The notes under the pieces: generated by a model
Told to the model about the DNA's origin: nothing
Databases searched by the model: none
The model's input: the letters and a program-made list of their open reading frames with translations, nothing else
Source: Siphonodentalium dalli
Taxonomy: Eukaryota; Mollusca; Scaphopoda; Gadilida; Siphonodentaliidae
Length of the DNA: 64,000 bases
Assembly: GCA_032622095.1 (NCBI GenBank)
Contig: CP136069.1
Coordinates: 72,563,319 to 72,627,318, forward strand
Direction of reading: 5' to 3'
Program-made: the position numbers and the translations under genes
In this document: positions 44,270 to 54,780 of the stretch, one piece after another
Layout: each line of letters begins with the position of its first letter
Position numbering within the stretch: position 1 is the stretch's first letter

Positions 44270-44610
44270 AATTATGGGCACGATCTAGAACAGACAGACC
44301 AACTTTATTTTCAAAAAAGAGCTAAGGTGAGATTATTAATACACCCATAAGTTAACCTGTAAATTGTTATTAATTTAGGTGAATTAAGTTGAACAAGGGC
44401 CATAACTCTTGTAAAAATAATTGGATGGAACCCATATTCTAACTTGGCCTGTACTTTTGACTGATCAACATGCACATTTACCAATATTGGTTCAGATCAA
44501 ATAATCCAGACAGGAGTTAACGGTCGGAAACTAAAAATTTAAATGGACATACAGACGGCCAGACTGACGAACAGACTGATTGCATAATACGACCCCTTTT
44601 CAAAAACAAA
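44270..44610 (+). repeat. Multi-unit element, decayed tail part
   Basis: 'gggccataactcttgtaaaa', 'acagacggccagactgac' and 'ataatacgaccccttttca' match the unit and tail wording of the element at 13745-14655. The head is not recognised. Confidence 0.55.
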
Positions 44611-44614
44611 CATA

Positions 44615-44748
44615 TAGTAATGCTCTAATTAATCGACTCCTTAACCACAGCAGAATTATGGGTAACTTTTCAGGATTTAGTCGGAAATCCTGAAAAGTTA
44701 CCCATAATGCTGCTGTGGTTAAGGAATCGATTACTTAGTGCATTACTG
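44615..44748. mobile_element. TA-hairpin MITE, 134 bp, centre deleted
   Basis: Starts TAGTAATGCTC (C to T at the first base), arms meet at 'agtcggaaatcctgaa', ends 'agtgcattactg'. TA on both sides. Confidence 0.93.
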
Positions 44749-44759
44749 TATCATCTCAA

Positions 44760-45490
44760 AGAGAGGTTCAAGCTATTCTTTTTTTTTTCTCCAAAAACTG
44801 ATATTTGGTCAACATCCAAATGGGGTGGGAGGGACGTTACCTGAGAAAAAAAATGTGCAGACTCCTGTCAAGTCCCCAAAGCTATGGCTGATCAAAACAG
44901 AATAAATACTCGACCAATACAGTTCAATAGTGGAACATGTCGCCCACCCCCAACACACAACCCTCCCCCTCCTGAATTTTCAAAAAGTAAAAAAAATGTC
45001 AACTCAGAGAGAGGGTGAAGTCGGATATTTGGTGAAAATCCAAAACGGGTGTAGGGGGTGTGTTGGTGTTGATAGTGTCTGGGGAGGAGGGTGGGGAAGG
45101 GTTGTTAACTCAAACTGAGAAAAAAGTGGACACTGACTCTAATCAAGTCACTGAAGCTATGGCTGCTGGTCAAAACAGATATATATTCCCGCCAATAAAC
45201 TTCAAGTAATAGCGCCAATGTACCTGGCACATGTTTGAAATTCACACTGAGATGAACACTCAATAGAATGATTTAACAATGGCCAAAGTTTACCTCCTTG
45301 GTGACAAAAGTCAGTGGAAAAAAAGGTTGTTGTTTGTTGCACACAATGCACCACAAGACAATCTGGATATCCGTGAGAGTGCAAGGCATCAATAGCTCTC
45401 ATCGTTAATGGAAGATTTGTGTCAATTGGTCATGAGGAGATGATTGAAGTGTCCGCCCAGTTCGAACCTTGTGATCTCAACAAAACAGCA
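44760..45490. repeat. Low-copy with a two-fold local repeat
   Basis: About 44830-44930 and 45000-45200 share 'gagaaaaaaatg', 'tcaagtcccc/actgaagctatggctg' and 'caaaacagaata' wording, an old duplication of about 280 bp. No gene recognised. Confidence 0.45.
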
Positions 45491-45492
45491 AC

Positions 45493-45699
45493 TTGAGAAT
45501 TATTGTCAAGTGCCTAATATTACGGAAGATGGTACGACCGGTGCACCATTGTTCAAATCGTCGTATTGACTCGAGATTTATCATAAAGGATAATGCAACG
45601 ATAATGTGCATTGATGCCGAGGGTCCTTGTTGGTTAAAGGTCACACTGAATGGGATCTATGGTTTGAAATCAACAGCGAAACCACCTGAAATCGAATAA
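45493..45699 (+). CDS. Unidentified open frame, 68 codons, uncertain
   Basis: The reading is MRIIVKCLILRKM... ending LKSTAKPPEIE. It lies in sequence not repeated elsewhere in the window and is fairly CpG-rich for this locus. Its C-terminal half has mixed, protein-like composition. No domain, signal peptide or membrane segment is evident. It could be a small gene, a last exon or chance; I lean toward chance. Confidence 0.15.
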   Translation: MRIIVKCLILRKMVRPVHHCSNRRIDSRFIIKDNATIMCIDAEGPCWLKVTLNGIYGLKSTAKPPEIE

Positions 45700-45782
45700 G
45701 AAATCCTGCCCATTAGCACACGATACCTCTTAATAGTGAATTGTCATAATCCAAGATGTGAAGAATGCTGTATTAACAATTA

Positions 45783-45858
45783 CAGTAATGTCCTAAATAA
45801 TTGACCCCTAAACCACAGCAGAATTATGGGAAATTTTTCAGGAATTTGTCTAACAATG
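45783..45858. mobile_element. TA-hairpin MITE, left arm fragment
   Basis: CAGTAATGTCCTAAATAATT to 'tcaggaatttgtc'; the rest is missing. Confidence 0.85.
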
Positions 45859-45917
45859 CCTTAGTGGAAGAGAATGGTCAGGCAAGAATAAGCCAGAGAC
45901 CAGCCCAGAGGTACATG

Positions 45918-46100
45918 TAAGGCCCTAAATAATCGACTCCTTAACCACAGCAGAATTATGGGTAATTTTTCAGGATTTAGTCAGAAATATGGCTTGTTGC
46001 CATTCATCGGAAAGCTCTCAGTGAGAGCTTTCTGATGAATGGCAACAAGCCATAATTCCGACTAAATCCTTAAAGAATTACCCATAATTCTTATGTGGTG
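45918..46100. mobile_element. TA-hairpin MITE, both ends truncated
   Basis: Starts inside at 'aaggccctaaataatcgac' and ends 'cataattcttatgtgg', next to a G-element end. Confidence 0.88.
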
Positions 46101-46172
46101 TGTCTGTCATTTGCAGAATGAGGTCACCAGAGGGTGAATTTAGTAATGCTATCTCCCCCCCCCCCCCCCCAA
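46101..46172 (+). mobile_element. G element end plus C-run
   Basis: 'gtcatttgcagaatgaggtc' and 'ccagagggtgaatttag', then a homopolymer of about 18 C near 46155-46171. Confidence 0.7.
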
Positions 46173-46342
46173 CTTTGGTCACAATACTCAAAAGGTGGAA
46201 ATTTCATGCCTGACACAACATTATTTGAAAATTTCACACCACATCTAGGTTGAAATTGTTCTCATTGTTTGATTTTCCAACCAGCAATTAATTAGTGGGA
46301 AATTTGTTGTTTTTAGACCAACAGTAGCATATTCTACAAATT

Positions 46343-46562
46343 CAGTAATGTCCAAAAGAATAGACCACTAATATACAGCAGAATTATGGGAAATTTTTCA
46401 GGATTTAGTCAGAAATATGGCTTGCTGCCATTCATCAGAAAGCTCTCCACTTTCGATGAGAGCTTTCCGATGAATGGCAACAAGCCATATTTCCAACTAA
46501 ATCCTGAAAAATTTCCCATAATTCTGCTGTGGTTAAACGGTCATATACTTCGGGCATTATTG
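46343..46562. mobile_element. TA-hairpin MITE, subfamily B, 220 bp
   Basis: CAGTAATGTCCAAAAGAATA to 'cttcgggcattattg', TA at the right. The centre is expanded ('ctctccactttcgatgagagc'). Confidence 0.92.
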
Positions 46563-47229
46563 TAGTAATTTGAGATGGCCATTAGTTGGATATTTTCAAA
46601 CCTTTAAGGGGAGTGTCAGGTTGGAAATTTCCAACAGTTGGGAAGTTTGAGGTACCAGTTGGAACTCGAGGGGTGGGGATGCAATGCAACTGCTATTTCG
46701 CGAAAATGGGAGTGTGTGTGCTATTGGAAATTTCAACGGAAACACCGCCCCCCAACAGAGACCGTATAGCCATGTACCTGATCTATTGCCCTATCCAATC
46801 ACTATATGGGTCATTGCAATACCTCTCAAATATAGGGTAGTCCTTGTTTACAAACAAGCTAGTACAGTACATAGGTAGTGAGGAGTTATGAGTTGAATGA
46901 GTGCCAGTAAAATGAATTTGTTTAAGATTTATGTGATATTTCCATGATATCCCTTCCCAAGTCATGAAACAAAATAGCATTGTGAGATGCTGCACAGAAG
47001 CAGAGTGAGTTAAACGGGGTAGCATTGTATATACCGCCTGTCAGATGAGTTGGCTTACACTACAGATATTAATGATTCCCTGCACATCTGGGTCGGGGAG
47101 GTTTACGCTATTTTAATTATCAGATTTGTGGGTTAATGATAACATTTTCATATTTGGGTCATTATGTCACATTTGATGAGGGGAACTCGGGGTACATACT
47201 ACCCAATCTTGAGTTGTAAATCGCATATT
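46563..47229. other. Unassigned sequence
   Basis: 'ggttggaaatttccaac' resembles wording at 26.4 kb. No gene recognised. Confidence 0.4.
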
Positions 47230-47232
47230 CAA

Positions 47233-47640
47233 GCCTTGAAATAGTGTTATTTGTCAATTTGCAGAATGAGGTCCCCTGAGGGTGAATTTAGTGACGCTAC
47301 CCGGCAGAGCAGGCTAGCATCAGTAAATTCACCCTCTTGGGGACCTCATTCTGCTTAGGCCTCATCTTCTGGGAAGTACCTATAATCTCAATTTAACTTT
47401 GAAGTTTTGCAGAAGATAAAATGCATAATCGAGGCGACTATTAAATGGGTGAACATCACCAACTTTAACTGTCGAACTTCAAATCTTATCCTAGGTCTCC
47501 CCTAGCAGTTGAGGACTAAGCAGAATGAGGTCCCCAGAGGGTGAATTTGGTGATGATAGCCCACCGTGGGGGTTTAGCATCTCTAAATTCACCCTCTGGG
47601 GACCTCATTCTGCAAATGACAAGACACACTATTTCAAGGC
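47233..47640 (+). mobile_element. G element, best full-length copy, 408 bp
   Basis: Ends GCCTTGAAATAGTG and CACTATTTCAAGGC. Two hairpins, each GAGGTCCCC(AG)AGGGTGAAT with its inverse, lie at about 47265-47355 and 47525-47610. Middle part has 'gataaaatgcataatcgagg' and 'ctaggtctcccctagcag'. No coding capacity and no target duplication visible at this copy. Confidence 0.9.
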
Positions 47641-47643
47641 TTG

Positions 47644-47950
47644 ACCTTACTTTTCTTCATCAGTAGTAGTAAAAATGGCCTACTTTGCTATGCACTCTGC
47701 ATAGATACCATAAATTTGTGTGAAATCTGAGAATCATGATTCACTGATAACTAGACTATGATGAAGGGGAAACTGTCAAGCTGATAAGTCTAAGCTGTTA
47801 GTTGGTTTAATGATAAAAACCAATATGAAATCTGCAAAAGGGGGATGCATTTTATGTATGCTGTGACGTTGATGAGATTTCTTTGAGGGTAGAAAAAAAG
47901 TGGTAAAAATTGTGTCATGTACGTCAACTTACAACACTCAAACTCAAACG
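47644..47950. other. Unassigned sequence
   Basis: No recognised feature. Confidence 0.4.
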
Positions 47951-47957
47951 CTTTTAA

Positions 47958-48203
47958 CCCTTTCATGACAGAAGCTGGGATGGTGCATAATTAAAGATCC
48001 TGTGCCAATGCATTCTCTTATGAGTCTCCCATAGGAAGTTTTGCATATATAAGGGAATGCACTGTACAAGGTCAATGTAAATTTTTTTAGGCCAATGTAT
48101 TCTTTTATCTATGCAAGGCTCCATATGGGAGACTCGCATATATAAGAGAATGCATTGGCACAGGGTTTTCGCAAAATTTCAAGAAGTTCCAGAAATGAAA
48201 GGG
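47958..48203 (+). mobile_element. TTAA-5 element, 246 bp
   Basis: TTAA at 47954-47957 and 48204-48207. Ends CCCTTTCATGACAGAAGC and 'ttccagaaatgaaaggg'. Cassettes: one degenerate near 48004-48060, one good at about 48091-48158. Confidence 0.92.
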
Positions 48204-48420
48204 TTAATCAATCAAATGTTCATTCAACATAATGTTCAAAAATTGCAGGAGGCTCCAGTTATAGAAGGGTTCAAGATCTTTACAATAAATAAAGGTCGGT
48301 CACCAAACCTCATTGGATAACTTACATTGGTCCATGGCGTGTTATAAATCTGTACAGCTGCCAGCACAGACGGGCTTAATTAAATACTTATGAATATGCT
48401 GTAAGACCAATGAAATCATA

Positions 48421-50296
48421 CAGTAATCCCTAAATGAAAGTGTCAATGACACTGTAGCTCAACTTAGGTAGGGGAATAATTTAATAGTTGACAGTAAATG
48501 GAGGAATAGGAAAGGTGCTATAATTGAAATGTCTAAGTAAGACAAGATGTACATGTCAATATCAACATTCATGACAGGTTTCATAATGATCGAATCAGGG
48601 ATGTGGTGATTATTGTGTGCCAAAGGATTTAGTGATGCAAAGAGTAAATTATAAAATGGCCACCAGCAGCCATGTTTTTTTCCAAATTACCCCAAAATGA
48701 AGCCCGCGCCAAAGGATTTAGTCATGTATAGAGTCAAATCCAAGATGCCTGCTGGCGGCCATGTTTTTTGTCTGAACAACCCCAAAATGACTCGTTCCCA
48801 TCTACATGTCAATATTAACATCCAGGACAAATTTCATGATGATCAGACGAATAGTACGACCTGTATTCTGCACCAATGGATTTAATTTTGAAATCCAAGA
48901 TGGCCACCAGCAGTCATGTTTTTGGGCCGAATGACCCCAAAATGACTCGTTCCCTTCTACATGTCATTGTTAACATCTATGACTAATCTCATGAAGATCT
49001 GACCAAAGCTACGACCTGTAGCCCGCGCCAAAGGATTTAGTCATGCAAATAGTAAAATCCAAGATGGCTTCTGGCGGGCATGATTTTTGGCCGAATGACC
49101 GCAAAGTGACTCGTTCCAATCTACATGTCAATATTAACATCCATGACAAATTTTATGAAGATTAGACCAAAGGTACGACTTGTAGCCCGCACCAAAGGAT
49201 TTAATCATGCAAAGAGTAAAATCCAAGATGGCTGCTGGCAGCCATGTTTTTTGGCCGAAAGACCCCAAAATGATTCGTACCCATCTACATGTCACTGTTA
49301 ACATCCATGACAAATTTCATGAAGTTCCGACCAAAGCTACGACCTGTAGCCCGTGCCAAAGGATTTAGTCACGCAAAGAGTAAAATCCAAGATGGCTGCT
49401 GGTGGCCATGTTTTTTGGCCGAATGACCCCAAAATCACTCGTTCTCATCTACATGTCAATATTAACATCCATGACAAAGTTCATGATGATCAGACAAACA
49501 GTACGACCTGTAGCCCGCGCCAATGGATTGAATTTTGAAATCCAAGATGGCCACCAGCGGCCATGTTTTTTGACCGAATGACCCCAAAATGACTCGTTCC
49601 CATCTACATGTCAATGTCAACATTCATGACAAATTTCATAAAGATCAGACCAAAAGTACGACCTGTAGCCCGCGCCAAAGGATTTAGTCATGCAAAGAGT
49701 AAAATCCAAGATGGCTGCTGGCGGCCATGTTTTTTGCCAAACAACCCCAAAATCACTCGTTCCCATCTACATGTCAATATTAAGATCCATGACAAATTTC
49801 ATGATGATCAGACGAACAGTACGACCTGTAGCCCACGCCAATGGATTGCATTTTGAAATCCAAGATGGCTGCCAGCGGCCATGTTTATTGACCGAATGAC
49901 CCCAAAATGACTCGTTCCCATCTACATGTCAATGTCAACATTCATGACAAATTTCATAAAGATTAGACCAAAGGTACGACCTGTAGCCCGCGCCAAAGGA
50001 AATTGTTGACGGACACATAGACACACAGACACGCACACGCACGACGGACGCCAAACCATCGCAATAGCTCAAACTTACAAAGTAAGTTGAGCTAATTAAT
50101 AATTGACTCCTTAACCACAGCAGAATTATGGGTAACTTTTCACGATTTAGTCGGAAATATGGTTTGTTGCCATTCATTGGAAAGCTCTAACTGAGAGCTT
50201 TCCGATGAATGCCAATAAGCCATATTTCCGACTAAATCCTGAAAAGTTACCCATAATTCTGCTGTGATTAAGGAGTCGATTATTTAGGGCATTATA
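48421..50296. mobile_element. TA-hairpin MITE split by a 1.66-kb element
   Basis: The first 15 bases (CAGTAATCCCTAAAT, after TA) stand at 48421-48435; the remainder ('aataattgactcc' onward) stands at 50094-50296, ending 'gggcattatac'. The sequence between includes the AAATGGC-unit element. Confidence 0.75.
48455..50094 (+). mobile_element. AAATGGC-unit element, nine units, 1.64 kb
   Basis: Perfect 12-bp ends TAGCTCAACTTA and TAAGTTGAGCTA. Nine units of about 155-165 bp between 48640 and 50000 carry 'aaatccaagatggc', 'ggcggccatgtttttt', 'aaaatgactcgttcccatc', 'gtcaatattaacatccatg' and 'gtacgacctgtagcccg'. A degenerate 'acacatagacacacagacac' microsatellite precedes the tail. A 15-bp palindrome AGTGTCAATGACACT lies just outside the left end. 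Confidence 0.88.
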
Positions 50297-50356
50297 CTAT
50301 ATAACAATTTCCTGTACAGCTGTCCCATGAAATGACTGGGCACTAGCTTTGTGATA

Positions 50357-50582
50357 GCCTGGAAATATTGTGTCTGACATTTCCAGAATGAGGTCCCCAA
50401 ATGCATAATCGAGGTGGGGTACTTCAATTTGATCCTTGGTCTCCCACACCAATTGAGGCCTAAGCAGAATGAGGTTCCTAGAGGGTTAATTTGGTGATGC
50501 TAGCCCACTGTGTGGAATAACATCATTAAATTCACCCTCTGGGGACCTCAATATGCAAAATTCAGATACACTATTTCAAGGC
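50357..50582 (+). mobile_element. G element, 226 bp, with 9-bp target duplication
   Basis: Starts GCCTGGAAATATTGTG and ends 'cactatttcaaggc'. The direct repeat TTTGTGATA flanks it exactly at 50348-50356 and 50583-50591. The first hairpin and middle are mostly deleted. A 9-bp duplication is typical of Mutator-like elements; 8 bp would point to hAT. Confidence 0.9.
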
Positions 50583-50937
50583 TTTGTGATAAAGCGCAAG
50601 ACGTGAAGTTTCACTGCCCCGGCCCTCCCTCTACTGCCCTAGGCTACATTCCCCCTTATTTTTTCTTCACAGCTGCCTGCACGAATGGGGTTAATAAAAT
50701 ACTGATCTGTTTGCTGCAAGAGCATTTTTCTGTACAGCTGCCTGTACACTGACCTATTTACCTAACCTCTCCACAGAATGAAGATTCCTGGGGGGGTTTT
50801 ATTTTACCTGAGTGGGACCATGGTACACATTAATTGAGGTTCCCTTACACATGAAAGAGCAACAAGCAGTCATCTATTGTCCAACACAACCCTTTTGTGC
50901 AAAACTGAAACTCACACCACTGTTCTCAGATGACAAT

Positions 50938-51835
50938 AAAAAGCCCATCAAAAGCGTAGTTCAATGATGGGTGCAGCTACACCTGGAAAGCCACATACAG
51001 TAATGCCCTAAATAATCGACTCCTTAACCACAGCATAATTATGGGTAATATTCCCGACTAAATCCTGAAAAATCACCCATAATTCAGCTGTGGTTAAGGA
51101 GTTGATTATTTAGAGCATTACTGTACATGATTACAGGTAAGAAAGTGTCCAACAAGACACAGGGACATTATTAGAGGGGGGGTGTGTAAAATAATACACT
51201 CAGTTATTACCCTGTAGGTGCAGCTACCTACACCTGAGAAGCAGCTGATTACAGGTATGAACATGGTCAACAGTGCGATGACAATATGGGGACAGGGAGG
51301 GGGTGGGATCGGATGGATATTTGGGGCTTTGTCAAATATGTTATAAGAGTATAAAGATTAATTTTTAAAACTATTTTACTTAGAATTTAGTGTATAAAAT
51401 AATATATTTGACTCTGAATGTGCCACAATTTTAATAGTTGTTACAACAATAAAAAAAAATTAATGCCCATTAAATGCATAGTTCAATGATGTCCTGTGGG
51501 TGTAGCTACACCTGGAAAGCTACTGATTATAGGTATGACAGTGGCCAACAACACACGGGGACAGTATCAGAGGGGGGGGCTGTAAAATGAATATACTCAG
51601 TTATGACCTGTAGGTGCAGCTACACCTGACAATCCATTAATTACAGGTATGAAAATGGCCAACAAGACAGGTGGGCAGACTGGGGATGGCGAAGGGAGGG
51701 GTTGGATGGGGTTAGATCATGCCATGAATCTCTACTCGGGCTGCAGCTGACGCCCGTAGCTGTAATAAGAATATCAAGCTTAATTTGTTTTAAACTATTT
51801 TGCTTTTTATTTAGAATTTTGAGTATAAAATAATA
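50938..51835 (+). repeat. Diverged tandem duplication, about 530-bp unit
   Basis: Words 'gtgcagctacacctg', 'attacaggtatgaaaatgg' and 'gtataaaataatatacc' recur at about 50975, 51220, 51505 and 51620, in two larger copies. The first copy contains a MITE at 50998. Confidence 0.75.
50998..51123. mobile_element. TA-hairpin MITE, 126 bp
   Basis: CAGTAATGCCCTAAATAATC to 'tttagagcattactg', TA flanks, centre deleted at 'gggtaatattcccgac'. Confidence 0.93.
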
Positions 51836-52280
51836 TACCCTCTCTGTTTAATAACTGGTATTCATGATTCATGGGGGGGGGGGTAAGGCATGACACCCTC
51901 TCTGTTTAATAACTGGTATTCATGATTAAAGGGGGTGCAGGGTGTGAAGCCCCTCTGTTAACTGGTATTCATGATAAAGGGGGTGTAGGGTGTGACACCC
52001 CTCTCTGATAACTGGTATTATGATGATTCATTGGGGTAGGACATGACACCCCTCTATGTTAACTGGTATTCATGATTCATGGGGGGTAGGGCATGACACC
52101 CCTCTCTGTTTAATAACTGATATTCATGATTAAAGGGGGTGCAGGGGCGTGACACTCCTCTCAGTTTAATAACTGGTATTCTGTATTCATGATTAAAGGG
52201 GGTGCAGGGCGTGACACCCCTCTCTGTTAATTGGTATTTTCATGATTCATGGGGGTAGGGCGTGACACTCCTCTTTGAAT
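51836..52280 (+). repeat. Tandem repeat, about 55-60-bp G/C-rich units
   Basis: About eight units of 'taataactggtattcatgat', a G-run, 'gcagggcgtgacacccctct'. Length varies with the G-run. Confidence 0.9.
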
Positions 52281-52520
52281 TAGATTTCCTTTTCCGTTTG
52301 GGGTAAAAAAAAAAGTTTGACCAAATGAAATTTTTATTGGCCAATTTCGAAAAAAATTGGCCACCGACAGCGCAAACACTGCCCCTGGGCCTTTCAATAT
52401 GGGGTCGGTATCGACCAAGGTGAACCTATTATCCCCTCATCTCCTGTCAGTAGATCTCCATTCTCATTGGTTAATCTAGTAAGCCAGCATGATAAAAGAA
52501 TGTTGCATCATTTTCATTTC
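52281..52520. other. Unassigned; possible decayed hAT end
   Basis: 'aacactgcccctgggcc' near 52375 resembles a CAGGGG-type terminus, but no partner end was found. Confidence 0.3.
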
Positions 52521-52524
52521 AGTG

Positions 52525-52680
52525 CCTTCTCGACTTGGCCTTGTAGAAAGAATGCATCAGCTGAATTGTAATAAACTGGCAGTCCATCAAACTGGGAACG
52601 AAACCTGCCTTGTAAAACAATACGAGGAATAATGAATTGGATTGGCAGCCATACTGGTGCATGCAGCATGAATCATGATC
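52525..52680 (+). repeat. Dispersed segment, copy 1 of 3
   Basis: 'gcatcagctgaattg', 'ctggcagtccatcaaactgg' and 'ccttgtaaaacaatacgagg' correspond to 55275-55440 and 56936-57105. Confidence 0.75.
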
Positions 52681-52683
52681 GTG

Positions 52684-53510
52684 TTAACCCATTCTATACT
52701 AAATGGATTCTCCAACCCTATTAACCCATTCTATACTAAATGGATTCTCCAACCCTATTAACCCATTCTATACTAAATGGATTCTCCAACCCTATTAACC
52801 CATTCTATACTAAATGGATTCTCCAACCCTATTAACCCATTCTATACTAAATGGATTCTCCAACCCTATTAACCCATTCTATACTAAATGGATTCTCCAA
52901 CCCTATTAACCCATTCTATACTAAATGGATTCTCCAACCCTATTAACCCTTTCTACACTAAATGGATTCTCCAACCCTATTAACCCATTCTATACTAAAT
53001 GGATTCTCCAACCCTATTAACCCATTCTATACTAAATGGATTCTCCAACCCTATTAACCCTTTCTACACTAAATGGATTCTCCAACCCTATTAACCCATT
53101 CTATACTAAATGGATTCTCCAACCCTATTAACCCATTCTATACTAAATGGATTCTCCAACCCTATTAACCCATTCTATACTAAATGGATTCTCCTAATTT
53201 CTCCAACCCTATTAACCCTTTCTATACTAAATGGATTCTCCAACCCTATTAACCCATTCTATACTAAATGGATTCTCCTAATTTCTCCAACCCTATTAAC
53301 CCTTTCTATACTAAATGGATTCTCCAACCCTATTAACCCATTCTATACTAAATGGATTCTCCTAATTTCTCCAACCCTATTAACCCTTTCTATACTAAAT
53401 GGATTCTCCAACCCTATTAACCCATTCTATACTAAATGGATTCTCCTAATTTCTCCAACCCTATTAACCCTTTCTATACTAAATGGATTCTCCTAATTTC
53501 TCCAACCCTA
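52684..53510 (+). repeat. 37/47-bp minisatellite built from the TTAA-6 end
   Basis: 21 complete units plus the final start at 53511, each beginning TTAACCC(A/T)TTCTATAC then TAAATGGATTCTCC. The first 14 starts are exactly 37 bp apart (52684 to 53165). From 53165 the starts alternate 47 and 37 bp (53165, 53212, 53249, 53296, 53333, 53380, 53417, 53464), an 84-bp higher-order unit, then 47. The 30-bp core equals the TTAA-6 terminus including its TTAA. The open frame at 53110-53496 is a by-product of 84 being divisible by 3. Confidence 0.97.
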
Positions 53511-53514
53511 TTAA

Positions 53515-53758
53515 CCCATTCTATACTAAAGCTTCATTGATGAGTAGTCATACCATAGGAAATGTTCAGATAATAAGTTCAACAAATGACCATTGGTCAT
53601 TTGTTGAACATATTATCTGAACATTTCCCTGCAATAAATATGACTCATTCTGCACATTTATGATCTGCCATCTGCTTATTTTCCTTGAACATCCTAATAG
53701 GTCATTATAATGTAGACTTTTATCACTGAATGGGAGAATCCATTTAGTATAGAAAGGG
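53515..53758 (-). mobile_element. TTAA-6 element, complete, reverse, 244 bp
   Basis: TTAA at 53511-53514 and 53759-53762. Right end 'gaatccatttagtatagaaa' and GGG. Internal hairpin 'gttcaacaaatgaccattgg' with its inverse. It abuts the minisatellite without a gap. Confidence 0.92.
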
Positions 53759-53838
53759 TTAATGCCTATTGTTTTACTGGTGCAGCATGAATCATAATCC
53801 GGTTAATGCAAGCTGTAATTGGTAAACAAATCAATATA

Positions 53839-54051
53839 CAGTAATGCCCTAAATAATCGACTCCTTAACCACAGCAGAATTATGGGTAACTTTTCAGGAT
53901 TTAGTCGGAAATAAGGCTTGTTGCCATTCATCGGAAAGCTCTTACTGAGAGCTTTCCGATGAATGGCAACAAGCCATATTTCCGACTAAATCCTGAAAAA
54001 TTACCCATAATTCTGCTGTGGTTAAGGAGTCGATTATTTAGGGCATTACTG
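53839..54051. mobile_element. TA-hairpin MITE, full length 213 bp
   Basis: CAGTAATGCCCTAAATAATC to 'tttagggcattactg'; TA on both sides. Confidence 0.97.
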
Positions 54052-54148
54052 TACAAAGTGAACAAATTTATTTCTTGATGACGGCATCTACTGCTACAGA
54101 AAAGGACAGATATGAACATAGAACGACATAGTGATATGAACATGTTAA

Positions 54149-54450
54149 CCCTTCATGACAGAAGATGCGCTGGTGTAGTATTAAAGATCCTGTGCCAGTC
54201 CATTCTCTTATATATGCGAGTCTCCCATAGGGAGCACTGGCTTACAAGGTGAAGGTAAATATTGTTGTTCTCCCTGTGGGAGACTCGCATATATAAGAGA
54301 ATACATTGGCATAACAATATTTAACTTGACATTGTAAGCCAGTGCATTCTCTTATATATGCGAGGCTCCCTATGGGAGACTCACATATATAAGAGAATGC
54401 ATTGGCACAGGGTTTTCACAAAATTTCAGGAGGCTCCAGTCATGGATGGG
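54149..54450 (+). mobile_element. TTAA-5 element, 302 bp
   Basis: TTAA at 54145-54148 and 54451-54454. Ends CCCTTCATGACAGAAGATGC and 'ctccagtcatggatggg'. Three cassette pieces near 54193-54235, 54267-54310 and 54337-54406; the last is complete with the CTCCCTATGGGAG-type centre. Confidence 0.92.
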
Positions 54451-54477
54451 TTAACGTTGTTGTACTCATTTGTCCTA

Positions 54478-54671
54478 CAGTAATGCCCTAATTAATCGAC
54501 TCCTTAACCACAGCAAAATTACGGGTAATTTTTCAGGATTTAGTCGGAAATATGGCTTGTTGCCACTCATTGAAAAGCTCTCATGGCAACAAGCCATATT
54601 TCCGACTAAATCCTGAAAAATTACCCATAATTATTCTGTGGTTAAGGAGTTGATTATTTAGGGCATTACTG
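54478..54671. mobile_element. TA-hairpin MITE, 194 bp
   Basis: CAGTAATGCCCTAATTAATC to 'tttagggcattactg' with TA flanks; a small deletion at the tip ('aaagctctcatggcaac'). Confidence 0.95.
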
Positions 54672-54780
54672 TAGCGAGGTGCAACAGGAACTGCAATTCG
54701 CTTCACAACAAACTTGTGCAACAACATTAACCAGTTAATGCACTCGATTTGTTCTGTCCATGTATTCATTGTGTGGAAGA

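Noticed and set aside
45455-45475. B-box-like 'cagttcgaaccttg'
   Set aside because: Isolated motif without A box or stem structure.
46155-46171. Long C and G homopolymers as functional elements
   Set aside because: Homopolymers next to transposon fragments (also 58220, 60365) are common and prone to sequencing error; listed only as repeats.
52684-52760. 'aaccctattaaccc' as telomere-like repeat
   Set aside because: The unit is 37 bp and not a TTAGGG-type hexamer; the resemblance comes from the TTAACCC transposon end.
53110-53496. 128-codon open frame with repeated NGFSNPINPFYTKW-type text
   Set aside because: A by-product of the 84-bp higher-order unit of the minisatellite.
52684-53510. Regular 37/47-bp repeats resembling a CRISPR array
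   Set aside because: No unique spacers: the entire unit repeats, it derives from a transposon end, and the sequence is eukaryotic.
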